A stretch of 64,000 nt of DNA from Candidatus Poribacteria bacterium. GTDB taxonomy: Bacteria; Poribacteria; WGA-4E; WGA-3G. The DNA is taken from contig OY282374.1 in assembly GCA_958295815.1 (NCBI GenBank), forward strand, positions 888,856 through 952,855, given 5' to 3'. Every line of letters begins with the position of its first letter. Positions within the stretch are counted from its first letter, which is position 1. Made by a program: the position numbers and the translations under genes. A model generated the notes under the pieces. The model had not been told where the DNA came from and did no database searches. It saw nothing but the letters and a program-made list of their open reading frames with translations. Shown here piece after piece: positions 8,253 through 16,343 of this stretch.

Positions 8253-9113
8253 ATGCCTATTCACACACAGAACTATCGACATTGGGAAGGTACACTGAAG
8301 ACCCATAGTCGGACACGATGGTGGATTATTGCAAAAGCAGAACTAAAAATGCTTGCCCAACGCAAGTTCGTCCGATTAATTGTCGCTCTCCCACCCTTAA
8401 TCTACGTTTTTGTTCACGCAATACTTATTTATATTGTCAATCAGGTACCGGGTATTGATTTCGGTTTTAACGTTGACAGCGGATTTTTCCAAAACTTTAT
8501 CTTCCGAATCGCGCCGATTCCGTCAACGTTTCTCGTCGCGTTGGTTGCTATTTTTGGGGGTTCGGGATTAATCGCCACCGACTTGAAAAATAACGCACTT
8601 TCACTCTATCTATCTAAACCGATTTCGTGGATGGATTACTTAGTTGGCAAATTTGCTGTTATCGGTATCTTACTCGGTTGCTTTACTTTAATCCCTGGGC
8701 TATTACTATTTCTTGAACAATCGCTGTTAGCCGGTACTTCTTTTTTGAAAGATAATTACTGGATCCCTTTTTCGATCATCGCCTATTCGGTGATTATTAT
8801 CCTGTCTACGAGTCTGTTAATGCTGCTATTTTCATCGCTGACCACGAATTCTCGCTATGCCATAATCGGGTTCTCTGCTGTGTGGTTTGGCTCGCCTGTT
8901 ATCTATGAAGTAATCAAAGCAATTGCACGTACCAGCAAAGTGGCTTTAGTTTCAATTTGGGCGAACTATGATCTCCTCGGCACGGCAATATTTGGTGGTT
9001 CACCAGATTATAGTGTACATTGGGTTTGGGCACTCCTCACCCAAATCGCGCTGATAGCCCTCTGTCTTTTTGTGCTGCATCGTAGGATCCGTGCGGTCGA
9101 GGTCGTCAAGTAG
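8253..9113 (+). CDS. ABC-2 type transporter permease
   Basis: 286 residues with about six hydrophobic segments: around residues 44-66, 98-118, 135-158, 173-200, 207-222 and 255-275. The soluble N-terminal stretch ends in AKAELKMLAQRKF, the amphipathic helix seen at the start of ABC-2 permeases. DLKNNALSLYLSKPISWMDYLVGK is the conserved cytoplasmic segment in which these permeases are recognised. It should act with an ATPase in the inner membrane, but no ATP-binding gene is adjacent, so the partner must be encoded elsewhere. The substrate is unknown. It follows the lipoprotein gene closely and may share its promoter. Confidence 0.75.
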   Translation: MPIHTQNYRHWEGTLKTHSRTRWWIIAKAELKMLAQRKFVRLIVALPPLIYVFVHAILIYIVNQVPGIDFGFNVDSGFFQNFIFRIAPIPSTFLVALVAIFGGSGLIATDLKNNALSLYLSKPISWMDYLVGKFAVIGILLGCFTLIPGLLLFLEQSLLAGTSFLKDNYWIPFSIIAYSVIIILSTSLLMLLFSSLTTNSRYAIIGFSAVWFGSPVIYEVIKAIARTSKVALVSIWANYDLLGTAIFGGSPDYSVHWVWALLTQIALIALCLFVLHRRIRAVEVVK

Positions 9114-9146
9114 CTATTCGTCGTGGTTTGTGAGTATCGCTCCTGC

Positions 9147-10007
9147 CTAACGGAGTCTTGCCCCATTAGCATCCCATATTTCAGTTTCTGAATAAATCTG
9201 TGGAGGCTCTATAGCGGTTAGCGTTGGAGTCCAGTCTGCGCGAAATCGCTGGACCAAACGTGCAGCATTCTGGTAAGCGATCCGCTCCTTCGTTTCATCA
9301 TCAAGTTGTGCCGACTCAATCTGCGCTTGCACCAAACGAAAATCGTAGTACGGTAGATCGCTGCCGAACATAACTCTATCGTTGCCAAGGTTGTTGATGA
9401 GATGCACCAAGTCCCAACTTTCATCGGCACCTTCTGGCTTCTGCGCTACGTCGAACCAGACATTCTCACACGCTCCACACTGCACGATTGCATCGAGATG
9501 TCCGGCTTTATTCATTGAGACATGTCCAATGATAAACGTTACAGATGGGAATCGCTTTGCGTAAGCGGCAATATTTTGGGTGGAACCTGCCTGATGTAGT
9601 AGGCATAGCCCGTTATGCATCGCTACGACTTCAAGAAATCCATATAACTCACCACCAAGTGAGTGTCCGGACAGCCCTGGATGGCACATAAATCCGACTA
9701 AACCGTCTTCCTGCATTGCCCTTTCCAATTCGTCGACACCGGCTTGTTCGTGTCGGACTTCTGCTATCCCAAGTCCAATTGGAAGGCGATCTGGATATAA
9801 TTTACATGCGTTGGCGATTGTCTCATGTTGTATGCGGGTGTCCAATACACCGCGTGCCTGTGGACTACCACCTGTTGGACACGGAATTGCGCCGATAACG
9901 CCTGCCGATGCCATCCGTGCCAGACATCTTCCTACGCTTTGTCCAACAACGGGTGCGCGCGATACCGTCATACCGATGTGGCAATGTACGTCAAAATAAG
10001 GACGCAT
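9147..10007 (-). CDS. Amidohydrolase (TIM-barrel metal-dependent hydrolase)
   Basis: 286 residues. The metal site of the amidohydrolase-2 family is visible: H-x-H in FDVHCHIG (residues 7-9 region), a strand-5 His in IIGHVSMNK (about residue 160) and the strand-8 Asp in MFGSDLPYYD (about residue 215). These enzymes hydrolyse or decarboxylate small ring compounds and lactones. ERIAYQNAARL near the C-terminus is the usual last helix (NAxRL). The substrate is unknown. It lies 51 bp downstream of the PhyH gene at 10059 on the same strand, suggesting a PhyH-amidohydrolase operon. Confidence 0.85.
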   Translation of the reverse strand: MRPYFDVHCHIGMTVSRAPVVGQSVGRCLARMASAGVIGAIPCPTGGSPQARGVLDTRIQHETIANACKLYPDRLPIGLGIAEVRHEQAGVDELERAMQEDGLVGFMCHPGLSGHSLGGELYGFLEVVAMHNGLCLLHQAGSTQNIAAYAKRFPSVTFIIGHVSMNKAGHLDAIVQCGACENVWFDVAQKPEGADESWDLVHLINNLGNDRVMFGSDLPYYDFRLVQAQIESAQLDDETKERIAYQNAARLVQRFRADWTPTLTAIEPPQIYSETEIWDANGARLR

Positions 10008-10058
10008 AGATTCTGTTCCTTTGTTTTCCTGTCCGATTAAAATCCCTTTTTTGAGTTG

Positions 10059-10826
10059 TTAGAATTCTGGGACGGGTGTGTAGGTGTTAAAACCGTCTGT
10101 CCTATCTTTGCCTTGCAGCAAGTAGATGTAGTGTTTGCGACGCCACTCTGCCCCCGGATAACGGACATCTGCTGGCATGTAGCGCATTGTGTAACCGCAT
10201 CGGCGTTTCTGGGAGACGTTCGGGCTGGAATTGTGGATCGTCCAGGCATCGTGAAAATGGCACTCACCGACTTCCAGTTCCAAGTTGACCACCTTTGATG
10301 TATCTAAGTCCGCCTCTACAACTTCGCTGCCGAAAAGGTTGTTTGTGCGATCTACCTCTTCATAGCGGCGATCCCGCGACTTGTGGCTGCCGGAAATGAC
10401 ACGCATACATCCATTTTCAACTTTCGATTCATCGACGGCTAACCACATAGTGATAACGTGCATCGGTTCAAGAGATTTGCCCCAATAGACACCGTCTTGA
10501 TGCCACGGAACCGCCATACCGTCGTGTTCTCGCTTGCTTATAAAGTGGCTCGACCAGAGGACGATGTCCGGTCCGATAAACCGTTCGATTACTTTTAGCA
10601 CGCGTGGGTGGGTGAGGTATTTGAACAAGAATGGATGCTCGAAGTGTGGTACATCCATCTGCTCTGGACGTCTCCCTTCCGGCAAATTCTCAATCATCTC
10701 GTCCACATAATCTCGGAGTGTGTCGAGTTCTGATTCTGTGAAAATGCGTCCGAAAGTGATATAGCCGTTTTCTTTGTAAAATTCGACCTGTTCGTCAGAG
10801 ACAGTTGTTTCCAGTTGCCAGCTCAT
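10059..10826 (-). CDS. Phytanoyl-CoA dioxygenase (PhyH) family protein
   Basis: 255 residues, full length. Begins with FYKENGYITFGRIFTESELDTLRDYVDEM, the typical first helix and strand. Iron ligands: H-x-D in VPWHQDGVYWG (about residues 108-110) and the distal His in DAWTIHNSSPN (about 209), followed by the 2-oxoglutarate-binding Arg of KRRCGYTMRYMP. The enzyme should hydroxylate an organic substrate in the cytoplasm using O2 and 2-oxoglutarate. Closest in architecture to the gene at 49299. It is the upstream member of a two-gene unit with the amidohydrolase. Confidence 0.9.
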   Translation of the reverse strand: MSWQLETTVSDEQVEFYKENGYITFGRIFTESELDTLRDYVDEMIENLPEGRRPEQMDVPHFEHPFLFKYLTHPRVLKVIERFIGPDIVLWSSHFISKREHDGMAVPWHQDGVYWGKSLEPMHVITMWLAVDESKVENGCMRVISGSHKSRDRRYEEVDRTNNLFGSEVVEADLDTSKVVNLELEVGECHFHDAWTIHNSSPNVSQKRRCGYTMRYMPADVRYPGAEWRRKHYIYLLQGKDRTDGFNTYTPVPEF

Positions 10827-11030
10827 GTGATGTGTCCCCTATTTTCGTGATTTGATATGTTGCCTCAAGGTCTATTCGCTCTTTTGGATAGAACGTTGCC
10901 ATGGCTTTTGCAGAGTATAGCACATTGTTCATTTTTTGGATAGGAACATTGAGTTTTTGGTTATGGGTTGTGGGTTATGAGAGGAATGGCAGTCACGGTC
11001 AGCAGTCGTAAACCGTTGTGTAGAACCTAT
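10827..11030. other. Intergenic spacer between the PhyH gene and the tnpB element
   Basis: No coding potential seen. The PhyH ribosome site lies at the left edge (GGGGACACATCAC on the minus strand, weak). From about 10965 the sequence becomes repetitive (TTATGGGTTGTGGGTTATGAG; CAGTCACGGTCAGCAGTCG). Similar CAGT-rich text recurs at 62555-62600, so this may be a degenerate repeat. Confidence 0.4.
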
Positions 11031-11048
11031 AGAAATCCGTAGATTTCT
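11031..11048. repeat. Perfect hairpin, likely right-end hairpin of the tnpB element
   Basis: AGAAATC (11031-11037), loop CGTA, GATTTCT (11042-11048). It lies about 100 bp beyond the tnpB stop codon, where IS200/IS605-family elements have their subterminal right-end hairpin. The exact element boundary cannot be fixed without an empty-site comparison. Confidence 0.55.
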
Positions 11049-11200
11049 TGTCATACTTCCTGTTTCCGTCGCTCGTGCCTCCAAACGAGGTCTTACTTGG
11101 ACTCCACAGGCGTTTATCGTCTCCTCGCAACTCGTGGCGACAGTTAAAGGTCAAGCGGGAGACAGATTGATAGCTGCATTGAGGTCTCTGTCACATTCAA
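11049..11200 (-). ncRNA. Probable omega RNA (reRNA) region of TnpB
   Basis: In TnpB elements the guide RNA overlaps the 3' end of tnpB and runs to the right end of the element. Here, downstream of the stop at 11151, the non-coding strand contains several short pairings (for example CTGTCGCCACGAG with nearby CTCGTTTGG / GGCACGAG) and the terminal hairpin at 11031-11048. Position and structure agree with an omega RNA; ends are approximate. This is inference from the family. Confidence 0.4.
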
Positions 11201-12239
11201 AACCACATTTGGTGCAGTAGTAAGTGCGATCCGAAAGCGTCAAGTCTGTTTTCTTGTCTCCGCAGTTGCTACAGGTCTTACTTGATGCGAAAAACATATC
11301 AGCTTCAGTTATAGGCACACCACGACGCTCTGCCTTGTATTTCAGCATCATAAGAAACCGCGATAATGCAGAATCAGACAACGCTTTGGCAATCCGTCTG
11401 TTCTTTAGCAGTCCGATGATATTCAGTGTCTCTATACCGATAGCAGAGGCACGCTTAACAATAGCCGTTGATGCTTTATGGTGTGCGTCCTCACGGATAT
11501 AAGCAATGCGATAGTGGACTGCACCGAGTCTGTCCTTTGCTTTTTGCCAATTTTGTGAGCCTTTGGACTTGCGCGATAAAGCCTTGTTCGCACGTCTGAG
11601 TTTGCGTTGATACCGATTCAGAGGGCGTGGATTCTCGTATACAACGCCATCAGAACAGGTGGCGAGGGTGTTGATACCCACGTCAACGCCGACAGGTTCT
11701 CTATCGTCAAATAGCGTCGGTTGATGTGTGTAATTGCTTTCGTCACAATGGACCAGTATAGAAACGGACCAACGTCCGTTTCGCTTGGATACCACAACCT
11801 TTGACACTTCGCCTGTGAAACGCAATTCCTCGCGCATACGTACCCAACCAATCTTGGGTAACTTGATACGCTTTTTGTAGACATCAACCGTTCCTATGCC
11901 ATTGTCCGCTTGATAGGATATTCTATCAGATCGTTTCTTGTAGACGGGGAATCGGTTTTGTTTACTTTTCCAACGCGACACCGCATCACCGAGATTGTGA
12001 ATAGCATTCTTGGACGCATTCTGCGAGAGTCCGTCACACCAATCAAAACGCTCACGCTTGACGGAGTTGAATTCACGTTTGATGTCTTGATAGGTACGCC
12101 ATTCGTCAGCGTCTAAACCTGCTTTGAAAGACGATAAACCGAAGTTGAACGCAACACGGGCATAACCCGCATGCTGTGCCATAAGCGTGGATTGCTTGTT
12201 ATTCGGATTGAGGGCTATCTTCTGTGTTCTGAGTGGCAT
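11151..12239 (-). CDS. tnpB: TnpB RNA-guided endonuclease (IS200/IS605 family, TnpB-only element)
   Basis: 362 residues from the ATG at 12239 (MPLRTQKIALNPNNKQ); a GTG at 12257 is possible but lies inside the left-end inverted repeat. The RuvC catalytic acids are all present: Asp186 in VGVDVGINTLAT, Glu270 in IGIETLNI and Asp352 in DRDLNAAIN. The zinc ribbon CSNCG...CTKCG (Cys 323, 326, 342, 345) is intact. The N-terminal wedge region is typical (YARVAFNFGLSSFKAG). TnpB cuts DNA next to a short target-adjacent motif using the omega RNA and helps retain the element. No tnpA transposase is present, so movement would need one supplied in trans. The gene appears undamaged. Confidence 0.93.
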   Translation of the reverse strand: MPLRTQKIALNPNNKQSTLMAQHAGYARVAFNFGLSSFKAGLDADEWRTYQDIKREFNSVKRERFDWCDGLSQNASKNAIHNLGDAVSRWKSKQNRFPVYKKRSDRISYQADNGIGTVDVYKKRIKLPKIGWVRMREELRFTGEVSKVVVSKRNGRWSVSILVHCDESNYTHQPTLFDDREPVGVDVGINTLATCSDGVVYENPRPLNRYQRKLRRANKALSRKSKGSQNWQKAKDRLGAVHYRIAYIREDAHHKASTAIVKRASAIGIETLNIIGLLKNRRIAKALSDSALSRFLMMLKYKAERRGVPITEADMFFASSKTCSNCGDKKTDLTLSDRTYYCTKCGFECDRDLNAAINLSPA

Positions 12240-12250
12240 TGGGTTATCAC

Positions 12251-12332
12251 GTATCACGCTTTTTACCTCTTACGAGTAGGTCGCAGACACGCAGCCTTGC
12301 GACTACGCTCGTAATGTCTGCCAACGTGATAC
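12251..12332. repeat. Nested inverted repeats at the left end of the tnpB element
   Basis: Three nested arm pairs: GTATCACG (12251-12258) with CGTGATAC (12325-12332); TACGAG (12271-12276) with CTCGTA (12308-12313); GTCGCA (12280-12285) with TGCGAC (12298-12303). A competing pairing GCAGACA (12283-12289) with TGTCTGC (12315-12321) is also perfect. This is immediately upstream of tnpB and is best read as the left-end hairpin recognised by TnpA in this family. Confidence 0.6.
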
Positions 12333-12440
12333 AATCATTCTAACTTTATCGACGAAAAAAGTCAACGGTTTTTTAGAATAAAATTACTGAAATATGCTGA
12401 AATCTATAGTTTTTCAACTACTGTTAATCAACCCTCGAAG

Positions 12441-12469
12441 GTTGGGATTTGGAGAACCCTCCTACAGGA
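12441..12469. repeat. Interspersed GGGATT...CCCTCCTACAGGA repeat, copy A
   Basis: GTTGGGATTTGGAGAACC followed by CTCCTACAGGA. The same pattern recurs at 16251-16280, 16291-16319 and, inside a gene, 23610-23636. It is a short element with a weak internal hairpin (GGGTT/AACCC type pairs). On the minus strand it reads TCCTGTAGGAGGG, which resembles a strong ribosome-binding sequence. Confidence 0.6.
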
Positions 12470-12501
12470 AGATAATGATCTGGAAATAATGATGCCTAAA
12501 C

Positions 12502-12530
12502 TTGACATGTCACGATGCTTGTGATAGTCT
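12502..12530 (+). promoter_or_regulatory. Promoter for the glycerate kinase gene, probably giving a leaderless mRNA
   Basis: TTGACA at 12502-12507, 17-bp spacer, TAGTCT at 12525-12530. The ATG of the kinase gene starts at 12537, where transcription from this -10 would begin. No ribosome site precedes that ATG. Both facts point to a leaderless transcript. Confidence 0.5.
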
Positions 12531-12536
12531 ATAGTT

Positions 12537-13685
12537 ATGAAAATTGTAGTTGCGCCCGATTCATTTAAAGGAAGTGTTAGCGCGCTTGTAGCGGCGGATG
12601 CGATTGAGCAAGGGGTTCGTCGCGTATTTCCAGAGGCTATTATTGAGAAAGTGCCGATGGCGGATGGTGGCGAAGGCACCGTACAATCCCTCGTTGATGC
12701 AACCGGTGGTCACATTCAGACCCATTGTGTACTTGCGCCACTCGAAAACGAGGTTGACGCAAAATTCGGCATCCTTGCGGATGGAGAGACTGCTGTCATT
12801 GAGATGGCGTCTGCTTCTGGTCTCACGCTTGTTACTCCCGACGAGCGAAACCCACTTCGTACGACTACTTATGGTACTGGACAGTTAATCCATGCCGCTT
12901 TGGAGGCAGGATGCAGACGCTTCATTATCGGTATCGGCGGCAGTGCGACGAACGATGGTGGGGTTGGAATGGCAGAAGCACTTGGGGTCAGATTACTGGA
13001 TGCGAATGGAAAACAGATTCCACGTGGCGGTGGGAACCTTGAACAACTGCAGTCGATAGATATGACTGGCCTGCATCCGGCTATTAGTGAAACCGAAACA
13101 GTTGTGGCTTGTGATGTTAACAACCCTTTGACCGGTCCAGATGGTGCCTCACACGTCTATGGTCCACAGAAGGGTGCTACTCCTAAAATGATTAAGACCT
13201 TGGATGCGAGTCTCGCACATTTTGACAAAGTCTTGGTCCAGACGCTCGGAAAATCTTTTAATGACATACCCGGGGCGGGTGCTGCTGGTGGACTGGGTGC
13301 GGGACTCATGGCGTTTTTGAACGCAGAGTTGAAACTCGGCGTTGATATTATGATTGATGCCGTTAATCTCAAAGAACGTGTGAAGGGTGCTTCCGTCGTT
13401 TTTACGGGTGAAGGACAATTGGACTTTCAGACAGCGTTTGGCAAGACGCCTGTTGGTGTTGCGAAGGTGGCGAAAGCACACAATATCCCTGTCATTGCGA
13501 TTGCTGGTGGTATTGCTGAAGGGGCTGAGGCGGTTTACGAAGCCGGTATAGATGCCATGTTGGGTATAGTCCAAGAACCGATGTCTCTTGAGGTTGCTGT
13601 TGAAGACGCGACTCGGTTAATAGCTGATACAGCGGAGCAGGCAGCGCGATTAGTTGTTATCGGAAATAATCTGCGCATCCAATAG
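12537..13685 (+). CDS. Glycerate kinase (GlxK/GarK family)
   Basis: 382 residues, the standard length for the family. It starts MKIVVAPDSFKGSVSA, the family signature, and carries MADGGEGTVQSLV (about 41-53), GIGGSATNDGGVGMAEALG (about 132-150), GAGAAGGLGAGLMAFL (about 244-259) and the C-terminal TGEGQLDFQTAFGKTPVGVAK (about 287-307). The enzyme phosphorylates D-glycerate, most often to 2-phosphoglycerate, in the cytoplasm. This links sugar-acid or glyoxylate breakdown to glycolysis. The galactonate-dehydratase-like gene 1.4 kb away may belong to the same catabolism, though not the same operon. The start has no ribosome site and lies about 7 bp from a -10 box. Confidence 0.93.
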   Translation: MKIVVAPDSFKGSVSALVAADAIEQGVRRVFPEAIIEKVPMADGGEGTVQSLVDATGGHIQTHCVLAPLENEVDAKFGILADGETAVIEMASASGLTLVTPDERNPLRTTTYGTGQLIHAALEAGCRRFIIGIGGSATNDGGVGMAEALGVRLLDANGKQIPRGGGNLEQLQSIDMTGLHPAISETETVVACDVNNPLTGPDGASHVYGPQKGATPKMIKTLDASLAHFDKVLVQTLGKSFNDIPGAGAAGGLGAGLMAFLNAELKLGVDIMIDAVNLKERVKGASVVFTGEGQLDFQTAFGKTPVGVAKVAKAHNIPVIAIAGGIAEGAEAVYEAGIDAMLGIVQEPMSLEVAVEDATRLIADTAEQAARLVVIGNNLRIQ

Positions 13686-13727
13686 AACGAAGATGGACGG
13701 AGACATGTCCCCGTCCGTACATTCCAA

Positions 13728-15062
13728 CTACGGCAGCACTGGTGTTCCTTTCAAGAAATCATCCGTCTCAATTTGCCACATTTCCATATCTGCGGCAAGT
13801 GACCGGATGCGGTCGGCATGTTCAGGCAGGTCGGCGAGGTTAGTCGTCTCCCAAGGGTCTTGCTCCAGATCGAAAAGTTGGATGCAATTTGTGCCGTCTC
13901 CGGTCTCTTCGGAGACGTAGTAGCGAATCAATTTCCAACGTCCATCCCTGATCGTGCGTTGAATATCTCTATATGCCGCGAAGACAGTGGCTCGCACCTG
14001 TTCTACGTTGCCTCTCATCAATGGGACTAAGCTGCACCCTTCAGTTGTATCTGGACATGCGACATCGGTGAGATCACAAACGGTCGGAAATACATCGTAC
14101 AGATAGGTTAAGGCATCCACTGTTGTGCCTTCGGGGATTCCCGGTCCAGCGAATATTGATGGAACGTGGATGCTGTGGTTGTAGAGATTCTGTTTGCCCA
14201 ACAATCCGTGTTGTCCGACAGCGAGTCCATGGTCTGCAGTATAGATGATGATCGTGTTATCGAGGTGTCCAGTGGCTTCTAACGTTTGTAGGACGCGTCC
14301 GATTTCAGCATCCATGTGCGTGATCATCCCATAATAGTCGGCAATGTGTTGTTGCACGATTTCGGGGGTACGGGGGAATGGTGCTAACACTTCGTCTCGA
14401 ATCCGCATCTCACCGTTATCGAACGGGTGTTCCGGTAGGAAATTTTCAGGGACAGGTATATCTTCGGGCGGATACATCGCCGCATATTCAGCGGGTGGTG
14501 TCCTTGGGTCGTGCGGCGAAGTAAAAGCGAGGTAGAGGAAGAAGGGTTCCTCTGCATCGTAGTCTTGTAGGAATTGCACAGCAGCGTCTGCGAAAAGTTC
14601 CGTAGAAAATTTTTCACCAGAATATTTGGCATCGTTCGGATAGGTGCCATCTGCATCGTAGTCAAAAACAGGGACATCGAGATGACTACTCATACCGCCG
14701 AAGAAAATCTTGGCACCATCAGCGAAGCTATTGGTAAACGTCTCTTTGTCGTTGTGCCATTTGCCGGTTGCGAAGGTGTTATAACCTGCTTCGCGCATTA
14801 CCTGTGGCCAGACTGCCAAGTCTCTGTTAATCTGTTGCATACCACTGCGGAATAAGTTCGCGCTGGTGAGAACAGCAGCGCGACTTGGCACGCAAACAGC
14901 ACCGACGAGGGAACCCATTATATGTGTTTGACGGCAAGTCGTTCCACGCGCCATGAGTGAGTCGAGTGTTGGTGTTTTCACAGTTGGATCGCCCATGCCG
15001 CCGATGGCATCCCATCGGTGATCGTCGGCAATCATAAAGAGAATATTGGGGCGTGAGGACAT
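13728..15062 (-). CDS. Type I sulfatase (formylglycine-dependent arylsulfatase family)
   Basis: 444 residues without a signal peptide (MSSRPNILFMIADDHRWDAIG). The sulfatase signature CVPSRAAVLTS is at about residues 58-68; its Cys is the residue converted to formylglycine by an activating enzyme that is not encoded in this window. Metal-binding Asp-Asp follows in ADDHR, and IIIYTADHGLAVGQHGLLGKQNLY (about 280) is the second conserved block. The enzyme removes sulfate esters, most likely from sulfated polysaccharide fragments taken into the cell or exported by another route. It is divergent from the dehydratase gene with only 35 bp between start codons. Confidence 0.92.
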   Translation of the reverse strand: MSSRPNILFMIADDHRWDAIGGMGDPTVKTPTLDSLMARGTTCRQTHIMGSLVGAVCVPSRAAVLTSANLFRSGMQQINRDLAVWPQVMREAGYNTFATGKWHNDKETFTNSFADGAKIFFGGMSSHLDVPVFDYDADGTYPNDAKYSGEKFSTELFADAAVQFLQDYDAEEPFFLYLAFTSPHDPRTPPAEYAAMYPPEDIPVPENFLPEHPFDNGEMRIRDEVLAPFPRTPEIVQQHIADYYGMITHMDAEIGRVLQTLEATGHLDNTIIIYTADHGLAVGQHGLLGKQNLYNHSIHVPSIFAGPGIPEGTTVDALTYLYDVFPTVCDLTDVACPDTTEGCSLVPLMRGNVEQVRATVFAAYRDIQRTIRDGRWKLIRYYVSEETGDGTNCIQLFDLEQDPWETTNLADLPEHADRIRSLAADMEMWQIETDDFLKGTPVLP

Positions 15063-15097
15063 ATTTGTCTCCTATATAACTCGTAAAGGAAATTTGA

Positions 15098-16243
15098 ATG
15101 AAAATTGCTACTATTGAACAATTCTACCCGCGCCGCCGGATGCGACTTGTGAAGATCACAACAGATACTGGCATCGTCGGGTGGGGTGAAACGACGCTTG
15201 AGGGTAAACCTAAAAGTACATGTGCGGCTGTTGAGGAACTTGCCGAATATTTTATTGGCAAGGATCCGTTGCGTATTGAGCACCACTGGCAGCATGTCTA
15301 TCGCTCTGCATTCTTCCGAGGTGGTAACATCCTGATGTCTGCCCTATCGGGAATAGATCAGGCGTTGTGGGACATTGCTGGCAAATATCACGGAGTACCA
15401 GCCTATCAACTGTTAGGTGGTGCTGTGCGTGACCGTATCCGCGTTTATGCGCATTGGGGCATTGGCAGCTTAACAGACGAGGGAAAAGCCTCTGCGAAAG
15501 AACGCCTTGAATTTTTACAACAAAAAGGCGGCTACAAAGCGTTTAAAAGTGGTCCCGGCGGCAAATGGCGCGCGCACGAACCGCCCGCGGTTATTGATGA
15601 ATTTGTAGAACGTGCGTATCTCATGCGCGAGTGGGTGGGACCTGATGTTGAACTTGCGTTTGATTTTCACGGTAAGATGACCCCTGCACTCGCTATTGAG
15701 ATCTGCCATGAACTTAAAGGCATGCGTCCGATGTTCGTCGAAGAACCTATTCCTCAGGAGAATGTGGACGCACTCAAACTGGTCTCTGATCATGTGTCGT
15801 TCCCGATTGCGACCGGTGAACGCCTACTGACGCGTTGGGGATTTCGCGAGGTGTTTGAGAAACAAGCAGTTGCTTATCTACAGCCTGATACATCCCACAC
15901 CGGTGGTATTACTGAACTGAAGAAAATTGCCAACATGGCGGAAGTTTACTATATGCACATCGCACCGCATTGTGCTATTGGACCGGTTGCCTTTTCTGCC
16001 TCCCTTCATGTTGATGCTGTTGTGCCGAATTTTCTGATTCAAGAGCAGATTGATAACGGCTTGGGTGCCGGTTTATTGACTGAAGAGTGGCAGGTTACAG
16101 ATGGCCATATTGAATTACCAACGAAACCGGGACTTGGATTTGAGATTAACGAGCAGGAGGCAGAACGGTCGCTGGATACATATCCAGAGGAACTTGGTGG
16201 TGAGTTCTATTATGATACAGATGGTAGTGTAGCAGATTGGTAA
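15098..16243 (+). CDS. dgoD: Galactonate-dehydratase-like enolase superfamily enzyme
   Basis: 381 residues, ribosome site AAAGGA. The sequence MKIATIEQF...RLVKITTDTGIVGWGE and FRGGNILMSALSGIDQALWDIAGK closely follows D-galactonate dehydratase. Active-site residues are recognisable: Asp and His in AFDFHGKM (about 187), Glu in MFVEEP (about 213), Glu in ATGERLLTRWGF (about 239), and the catalytic base His in APHCAIGPVAF (about 290). The reaction would convert a hexonate to 2-keto-3-deoxyhexonate. Exact substrate specificity is uncertain in this superfamily. It sits head to head with the sulfatase gene, which suggests joint control. Confidence 0.8.
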   Translation: MKIATIEQFYPRRRMRLVKITTDTGIVGWGETTLEGKPKSTCAAVEELAEYFIGKDPLRIEHHWQHVYRSAFFRGGNILMSALSGIDQALWDIAGKYHGVPAYQLLGGAVRDRIRVYAHWGIGSLTDEGKASAKERLEFLQQKGGYKAFKSGPGGKWRAHEPPAVIDEFVERAYLMREWVGPDVELAFDFHGKMTPALAIEICHELKGMRPMFVEEPIPQENVDALKLVSDHVSFPIATGERLLTRWGFREVFEKQAVAYLQPDTSHTGGITELKKIANMAEVYYMHIAPHCAIGPVAFSASLHVDAVVPNFLIQEQIDNGLGAGLLTEEWQVTDGHIELPTKPGLGFEINEQEAERSLDTYPEELGGEFYYDTDGSVADW

Positions 16244-16250
16244 ACAGGTT

Positions 16251-16319
16251 TATCGGGGTTAGAAACCCCTCCCACAGGATAGTCAACAGGTATCGGGGTT
16301 AGAAACTCTCCTCACAGGA
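16251..16319. repeat. Interspersed repeat, two tandem copies (B1, B2)
   Basis: TATCGGGGTTAGAAACCCCT plus CCCACAGGAT (16251-16280) and TATCGGGGTTAGAAACTCTC plus CTCACAGGAC (16291-16320). GGGGTT can pair with AACCCC in copy B1. The repeat fills most of the space between the convergent dehydratase and PhyH genes and may serve as a terminator; it belongs to the family seen at 12441 and 23610. Confidence 0.65.
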
Positions 16320-16343
16320 CAGTGTGGCTATTGGAAATTTTGC

